Positions 58,701 through 64,000 of a stretch of DNA of 64,000 bases are shown here, piece by piece (positions within the stretch are counted from its first letter, which is position 1; each line of letters begins with the position of its first letter). The translations under genes and the position numbers were made by a program. The DNA lies in the NCBI RefSeq assembly GCF_042453785.1, contig NC_091669.1, positions 14,739,001 to 14,803,000 on the forward strand, written 5' to 3'. Under the pieces are notes generated by a model. The model ran no database searches. It was not told the DNA's origin and was given only the letters and a program-made list of their open reading frames with translations. This DNA is from Malus domestica (lineage: Eukaryota > Streptophyta > Magnoliopsida > Rosales > Rosaceae).

Positions 58701-60201
58701 CAACCAAAAGCAAATATTATTAACCTAAGGGGAACAAAAGAAATTAATTTTTATTTCCAACAACTACAAAATAAAACAACTCAGTAAATAGTTGAATAAA
58801 CCTATAAAACACCCAAAAATTTACGCAGTTTTCACTTCAAACAGTTTTTTCCTAAAAAATGTTTTTTTTTAAATAGATTAGCATTAGAATAAAACTTCAA
58901 AGTTAGAGATATATTTCCTTTTCCATAAAGGTACCACAGAAGGGACCAGGAAGCAGCCTCATCGAGCAGGAGTTGAGCCTTCTGCCTCATCAACTTGTCC
59001 TCTACAACACGATGCCTAATGTTGGAACCATACCTGTAGAAGAAACCAGAAGATGCATTTATGCGTATAGCGGTACTAACAGCTTCCATACCAGTTTAAA
59101 AAGTACTTTCAATAACAGAAACATACCTAATCGACTCTGAAACATTTCGGCAGGCTTCTTCAAATCTTAGTATCAAGTCAGGAAAAGGTATCAACCCTGC
59201 AAACCACCAAAAAGATAAATAGGTTAGTCAATTAAATGCTACATCAAACTGCTCATCAGGAAAAGTTGATATAATTAATAAAACTGAGAAGAAGCACTCT
59301 CAAAAGAAATATTGAAAATGGATATAAACATAATAAACAGATATCTAAATTCAGTACTATATTATTAGGTATGTCTAGCTCAAACACCTTGAAGAGCAGA
59401 ATCAAGTAGCGATGCAAAAAGGCTAAAGGTTGGATCTCCATCATCAGCCAGTGAATCCTCCTCATGCTTCAAAAGTTTGATTGAATGGTGGACTGAACCA
59501 GCGCCATCATCCATATCGGCACCATCAATGGGCAACCTCCTTCTTGAGAAAGAAGTTCTTTCCAAGTGATCAGCATCAATGCTTTCAGCCTCATGTTTAA
59601 TATTTTCGAGAAGAAGTGCAGCATTGGTCGGGCTATGGATATTCTGCCCATCATATAGTAGTCTAAATTCACTGTATTTAGAAGCTGAATTCTCTCGGTG
59701 GGGCGATATGCTTGAAGTCAAGTGCCTTTTCCTGGCATTACATTAAATCAATAAGTAAAAACCACAAAATGTATACAATTTGCAGTTCCAAAAACACCCA
59801 GAAAATTTCACTTCAAACATGCAAAAGCAAAAGCTCGTAACAATACTGCGAAATTGAAGTAATTTGAATATGAACTGCAAAATATATCCATATGGAGTAC
59901 ACACACATCATGCCTCATTAGAATTAAAGCTGCACAATGTGACATCAGAACCCTAATGCTTGAACCAACATTTACCAATCAAAGTAAAATCAATTTTCAG
60001 TTAATTTCACCCAAAAAAAAACTAATAAATCCACTTATGAATCAAGCTTCATCACAGAAAACCCCAAATCAACCAAAAACCCACGGTAAATTCAGCTAGA
60101 TTGGGAAATCTGGATCCGAACCCGTATCGACGAAACTTCTCTCTGATTGTGAGGTCTTCGGGGTCGAAGAAGCTTGGAGAAGCGTCCATTTCTACGTCCA
60201 T
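49783..60201 (-). CDS. NUP107: Nucleoporin NUP107
   Basis: A long multi-exon gene starting MDVEMDASPSFFDPEDLTIR (first exon 60122-60201), then EKFRRYGKRHLTSSISP and an exon at 59388-59731. Further exons encode RFEEACRNVSESI, HRVVEDKLMRQKAQLLLDEA, CHLCRSAGQPWRAATLCIFGG, HQWHLWKWASYCASE, ACWAMAKSWLHVQVDLELAH, MLGDIPQLLDLIWSWIAPSE, YAMFLFSMQHEELVGIYASQ, QWLCFTPPSTVTNVRDVSTK and YVVLGLCRRCCIPEVILRCM (50510-50670). It ends with 50284-50400 and 49783-49851 (ELLLFEREYSISQMELEEEL, then SS and stop). This is the alpha-helical scaffold nucleoporin of the Nup107-160 Y complex at the nuclear envelope (family knowledge). I saw no frame break in the exons I read, but not every splice site was checked. Confidence 0.92.
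52141..52189. repeat. Compound (GA)n(CA)n microsatellite in a NUP107 intron
   Basis: About 21 bp of GA repeats run directly into about 25 bp of CA repeats. It lies within an intron, next to the exon encoding EYNVSQNLKEFHDW-type sequence. Confidence 0.95.
52468..52566. repeat. Tandem duplication of about 54 bp in a NUP107 intron
   Basis: ACAACAAATACCACCTAAAG with the following AATCTCA and AACAATTAGGGA occurs twice in succession with a few C/T differences. It lies between exons. Confidence 0.85.
53207..53238. repeat. (AT)n microsatellite in a NUP107 intron
   Basis: An uninterrupted AT/TA run of about 25 bp within a longer AT-rich stretch. Confidence 0.9.
57757..57892 (-). mobile_element. SINE-like element in a NUP107 intron
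   Basis: On the minus strand the element starts CCTCTTCACTTGTAAGTGAG, carries GGTTCGATCC (complement of 57854-57863), which fits a pol III B box, then CATTATTGCTAGCCCATTGT, and ends GTTTGTTCACAAAAAAG with an A-rich tail. Its 3' half matches the truncated copies at 1833-2250. A tRNA-derived SINE is the likely origin; the A box was not placed with confidence. Confidence 0.6.
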
Positions 60202-60348
60202 CTGCGCCAAAACGACGTCGCATTCAAAACTCTAGGGTTCGCAGTGGCTTCTGAAGGAGCCAAGCTTAAACCCTAGAGGAGCTCAAAGCGCGGGAATCCG
60301 AAGGAGGGTGTGTGGGTTTAATTAGTTAAAACCCTTCGTCCGCTTCGG

Positions 60349-60352
<4 letters not shown>

Positions 60353-60386
<34 letters not shown>
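60353..60386. repeat. (GA)n microsatellite near the NUP107 5' end
   Basis: A run of about 34 bp of GA lies about 150 bp upstream of the NUP107 ATG, within its probable leader or promoter. Confidence 0.9.
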
Positions 60387-60388
<2 letters not shown>

Positions 60389-62449
60389 GGATGGCGATCG
60401 GACGACAACGCCGTTTGGGCTTTTACCGAGTGCACCAATATAAAGCCCACGAAATTATGAACGATGCTCATTAGAGCAGTTAAAAAAAAAATTAAAATCT
60501 CACATCGAGAAAATAATGGATCTTGCATGTGCTTACAATCAATTGGTCTACCCGTATTGCCAATCAATTTTATGGTGTAATCTCAACTTTCTTCATGGTA
60601 TCAGAACAAATTGTCTCAGTGTGAAGCTAACCGCCACACGTGCTCTACATCACCTAATTTGTGTTGTTTATGTGTTAGGCTTGAAAATTCGCCACAAGTG
60701 AGAAGCTATGTTAAGAGTGAACATCAATGAAAAAAATGGGCTTTACATGTGCTTATAAGTAATTTGACTGTTTCTCATATTGCCAATTAATTTTATGATG
60801 AAACCCCAACTATGATATCATCTAATCCGAGCATCCCCGCACTATTCTTCAAGCCAAATCCTTTTATCTATGGATCCTTGAACCAAACTAGAGACTGAAA
60901 AAATATGAGTTTGAAGGCTTCATGATGATTTTGTTGGCAATATTGAACGCCGGGAATTTAAAACTATGCTCCGGTTCCAATGTATTATCCGATCAAATTG
61001 TATCTCGTGCTCTAATATGGTGGCCGGAGATTTCCCATGCCTCTTTCCTTCCCTCCTTAGGTTTGAAGCCAAATCCTTGTATCTCTTGTTGTTAGTTAAA
61101 ATTGAAGCTTCTTCTTCCCATGTCCGCAGCCAAGCTATGAGGCTACCTATCACCATCCACGCCTTGCTCTCCGTTATTCAGATGTTCGAGGAACCTCTCG
61201 ATTTTATTTGTGATGTAATTTATGAGGAGAGCCTTCCTACTTTCTAAATGAGTTGCCTTTTAGCTGTGAAATGAAATTTTGAAACTTCTTTTCCAAAAAA
61301 TAATAGGGTTTCTACTAGCTACAGAGGGTGTAATGGACGTTTCATGTCAAGTAAAAGAAAGAAAAAACAATTAAGTTGGTAGACCAATCCAAAGTCTTAT
61401 TTTCCCACTCATATTATAATCTCGCCTACCATAAAAATTTTAAAAATTAAATGTTATTTTTTCATCCACTATTATTTCTGAAATAATCTCTACTATGCTA
61501 TTTCCCACATACTATTACTCCTTCAGATTGAAATATTATTTCCTCAACAACGAAGTCTCTTCCGACAATAATTTACAACAAATGAATAAACCTTCAAATG
61601 TTGTTATGCTGTGTGATTATGCACTTCAATAACTACCACCAAAATCAATCATCATAAGTTGCTACCTTATTACCTTTAATTTAAAATGGCATCCATACTT
61701 TTTCGTTTCAGAATTCCTTCTATCCTCATTTTTTTATGGTTTTTGTTTCCAAATTCAACTTACATATTGTCCATTTTTTTCACAACCCAATGTAAATCTA
61801 GGACCCTTGTTACCTTTTCACGCCCAAATTAATATTATTACAAATCTTGTAAGGTTCTTGCAGGTCATTTTACAAATAAACAAACTTATAATTAAAATTT
61901 TCATTAAAAACTTGACGGAGAGATGAAACACTCGTGGAATAAGTACTGGTTTAATATTGAGGTGCTTTTATAAAAAGTGGGTATAAAAAAAAGATGAGTT
62001 CAAAAAAATGTTTGGTAAACACTTAAAAAAGCTTATTTTCACAATTTTGGGTTAAAAAAAAACTGAAAACGTGAAGCAGCAAAAATGAGCTTATTTCATA
62101 CCACACCAAAAACAATTTTTTTTTCAAAATACAATAATATCAAACCAGCCCTAAGAACACTCTAAACAATTAACCGACATTACGCCACCAAATATATCCA
62201 AAATAAAATCCTTTGTGCTCGCGTCGGATAACCAACGGCAGTAATGTAAATAAAACCATTTTTTATAAAGAAAACTAATGAAAATGACTTGAAAACTTTG
62301 AGTTTAAATGATAAGGACAAAATAAAGAGTAAAGTGAATAGTACCAAGATTGTCTTTTTAGTGTAAGAATGTGATTTTTCGTTAAAGTACCGGGAGCATT
62401 TCGTTAAAGTTCCTATTTTTTTTTATATAGACAGATTCTGACTGCTTAT
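60387..62449. other. Intergenic region with repeat scraps
   Basis: A segment occurs twice in diverged form (near 60514-60585 and 60737-60800): TGGATCTTGCATGTGCTTAC against TGGGCTTTACATGTGCTTAT, each followed by ATTGCCAAT-AATTTTATG. This looks like LTR remnants. Near 62320-62420 GTGAATAGTACCAAGATTG and two TTTCGTTAAAGT copies belong to a style of plant dispersed repeat. Frames at 60920-61247 have no family resemblance. Confidence 0.45.
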
Positions 62450-62458
62450 ATCGAAAAT

Positions 62459-62677
62459 GGACTTGGATTCTCTGCCCTCCCATTTCGGTGCCCTCCTCGT
62501 GCCCTCCTGTTTTGTGTGGTCACGGTTAATCCATGCTAACATTTTATATTGTTTTTTATAAAAATAATAAGACAAAAAAAAATAGTAATATAAAATATTG
62601 ACGTGGCTTAACCGTGACCACACAAACAGGAGGGCACGGAGAGGGCACCAAATTGGGAGGGCAGAGAATCCAAGTCC
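62459..62677. mobile_element. Mutator-like MITE with 9-bp target duplication
   Basis: Inverted ends of about 75 bp start GGACTTGGATTCTCTGCCCT on both sides when read inward and include GTGCCCTCC, TGTGTGGTCACGGTTAA and similar blocks, with about 65 bp of AT-rich loop. The element is flanked by ATCGAAAAT at 62450-62458 and 62678-62686. A perfect 9-bp duplication is the Mutator (MULE) signature. No transposase. Confidence 0.88.
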
Positions 62678-62724
62678 ATCGAAAATCCCCCTGGAAACAA
62701 CACACCAACGTTTATCCGAACCTA

Positions 62725-62827
62725 ATGGCAGTGGTGCCCCGTTTCTCTTGCTGCTTCTTCACTCACCCAAAGAACTCCAGCCGATCTCTGCCGTCCGATC
62801 AAATTTCCGTCAAACCCAATATTTCCG
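62725..62827 (+). CDS. Putative first exon of an unknown gene (possible transit peptide)
   Basis: An ATG at 62725 opens MAVVPRFSCCFFTHPKNSSR and SLPSDQISVKPNISG, Ser/Arg-rich with few acids, as in plastid transit peptides. A good donor (TTTCCG|GTCAGT) follows at 62828. The frame closes at 62870 if unspliced. I cannot identify a second exon before the window end, so this is tentative. A MITE ends 38 bp upstream of the ATG. Confidence 0.35.
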
Positions 62828-63360
62828 GTCAGTACTTCCACCTGCACCCATTGTTTTTGCTCACTTGTTAGCTGGTTGGTAGAAATGCTTTCAATTTCTA
62901 ATGTGACTTCGAATTTCTAAGTGACCATGAGTTTTCCAATTTGGGAAATTTTACTTTCTGTTTGGTTACTGAGAAAGTCAAGGAAAAGAAAATTTGAAAA
63001 GTTTCCATTTGTTTAATCCCTAAATTGAAATGAATTAATAAGCTTGCATGATCAAATGTACGAGTGGAAATGTGAGGAGACAAAGTTATTGAATTTTGTG
63101 ATTTTCTTGCATTTCCTTAGAGAGCCAAAAGATTGTATTAATCGAAACTCATATGCACATTGATATAAACAGTGTATACCCGTGTCATGTGGTATTCCCT
63201 TGTGGTCATACAACAATTCTTCTTGTTAATTTGAGGTATCTTGGGTCGTGTCGTATCTCTGTGTCCGTGTCCATGCATCGTAGGTTAGTAGTTAGTACAT
63301 TATTTTGTTGCAAGAATTGGTTGGTGTTACTTAATTTGAAACTCATCTGCATATTGACAT
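62828..63360. other. No feature recognised (possible intron)
   Basis: AT-rich sequence without repeats or convincing ORFs. It may be an intron of the putative gene at 62725. Confidence 0.35.
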
Positions 63361-63465
63361 TGTTCGCGTCAGGAATTTCCGTCGGGGATGTTTCCTGGCC
63401 GACGAGCACACAGCTCCCCCGGAGGTTGGCGCCGGTTGAGGGCTGCTGTCGGGCTTCTGCTTCAC

Positions 63466-63532
63466 TGTCGGGCGTTGTCGGGCAAGTCTCGTCAGGCAAG
63501 ACTCTTCGGGCAAGGCTCGTCGGGCAAGGCTG
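63466..63532. repeat. Short GC-rich tandem repeat
   Basis: Four to five imperfect copies of a unit of about 16 bp like GTCGGGCAAGGCTC. It stands out by base composition from the flanking DNA. Confidence 0.75.
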
Positions 63533-63547
63533 AAAGAGAAGGACAGC

Positions 63548-64000
63548 GTTAACTTTGAGAGGTGCCTTTGTGGGGCCTTAGGTGTAGGCCTTGAGGCTCA
63601 CAATCAAGGTTAACATTTAGGTGCTCAGGCGTGCCACTGCCATCTTTAGCATGGCAGATGTAAAATGGATGTCGCGTTTTAGTTGTATATATGTATGTAT
63701 CCAAGAAACCGTGTTAGTTATAACAGGTGCCTTTGTGGGGCCTTAGGTGTAGGCCTTGAGGCTTCCCATAAATAACTAAACCAGTGCTCGAACACATCAT
63801 ATTTGTTCTCGTGATTGCAGGAGTTTTCTAACTATTATACTTCTGATTACCCGAGTCCAAGAAGTAGAATGAACCCAAATAGGTGCCTTTGTGGGGCCTT
63901 AGGTGTAGGCCTTGAGGCTTCCCATCAGAGTTCATTCTTATACTTAGACTCTTTAGATCGCAGAACGGAATGAATCCAAATGGATGCCTTTGTGGGGCCT
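63548..64000. repeat. Array of 39-bp cores with complementary, copy-specific flanks
   Basis: Cores at 63560-63598, 63725-63763 and 63881-63919 start AGGTGCCTTTGTGGGGCCTT and end AGGTGTAGGCCTTGAGGCT. A fourth, slightly varied, starts at 63982 and is cut by the window end. Each full core is flanked by arms that pair with each other but not with the arms of the other copies: 63548-63558 with 63604-63614, 63714-63721 with 63772-63779, and 63866-63874 with 63930-63938 (plus 63853-63861 with 63943-63951). Inside the core GGCCT and AGGCC can also pair. Function and family unknown. Confidence 0.7.

Noticed and set aside
60920-61247. Overlapping frames on both strands (78 and 93 codons)
   Set aside because: No start context, splice signals or family resemblance; probably old repeat sequence.
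63153-63533. 126-codon plus-strand frame near the right edge
   Set aside because: It runs from AT-rich DNA into a GC-rich tandem repeat with no domain, so coding is unlikely.
63548-64000. CRISPR-like array (repeat plus unique spacer)
   Set aside because: The spacing is irregular (165, 156 and 101 bp), the host is a plant, and the variable parts pair with each other. A CRISPR reading does not fit.

Overview
The window is plant nuclear DNA. Genes have many introns and all the recognisable ones are plant families (SEC22, plastid KAS II, a SAP/CCCH protein, peroxisomal 2-hydroxy-acid oxidase, PHL, NUP107). Repeat styles and gene sequences look most like Rosaceae, probably the apple/pear group; that taxonomic call is inference. 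No prokaryotic operons, CRISPR arrays or phage features were seen.

Layout. 1-1256: the 5' part of an unrecognised minus-strand gene running off the left edge. 1833-2250: SINE-like 3' ends. 2521-22021: a three-layer nest of retrotransposons. The outermost layer is a decayed Ty1/copia element; its 3' LTR is split by a solo LTR of another family (5963-7190 and 20744-21925). Inside that sits a 13.5-kb tandem array (7191-20738) of a non-autonomous minus-strand LTR retrotransposon: five 392-bp LTRs alternating with four 2,897-bp internal regions, period 3,289 bp, with one 5-bp target-site duplication (TGTTC) around the whole array. Each internal region carries a fragment of a BREVIS RADIX (BRX) domain and a fragment of a DEG7-like protease, both in the sense of the element and neither part of any retroviral gene.

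22076-22620 is a Tourist-type MITE upstream of SEC22 (CDS 23562-25352, +). A KAS II gene (26358-29366, -) has a homopolymer frameshift and a His-to-Tyr change at a catalytic position. A 25S rDNA scrap lies at 30635-30760. A SAP plus CCCH protein (31158-34630, +) has a last exon expanded into 72-bp repeats. An intact (S)-2-hydroxy-acid oxidase gene with a PTS1-like end (35821-38228, +) is followed by a decayed tandem copy (39204-41180). PHL, with long polyglutamine tracts (41818-48786, -), and NUP107 (49783-60201, -) fill most of the right half.

The right edge holds a 219-bp Mutator-type MITE (62459-62677) just upstream of a putative first exon, then four copies of a 39-bp core at 63560-64000. 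The three complete copies are flanked by arms that differ between copies but are complementary within each copy.

The host genes are unrelated housekeeping or regulatory genes with no joint pathway. The unusual biology lies in the retrotransposon array with captured host fragments and in the right-edge hairpin repeats.
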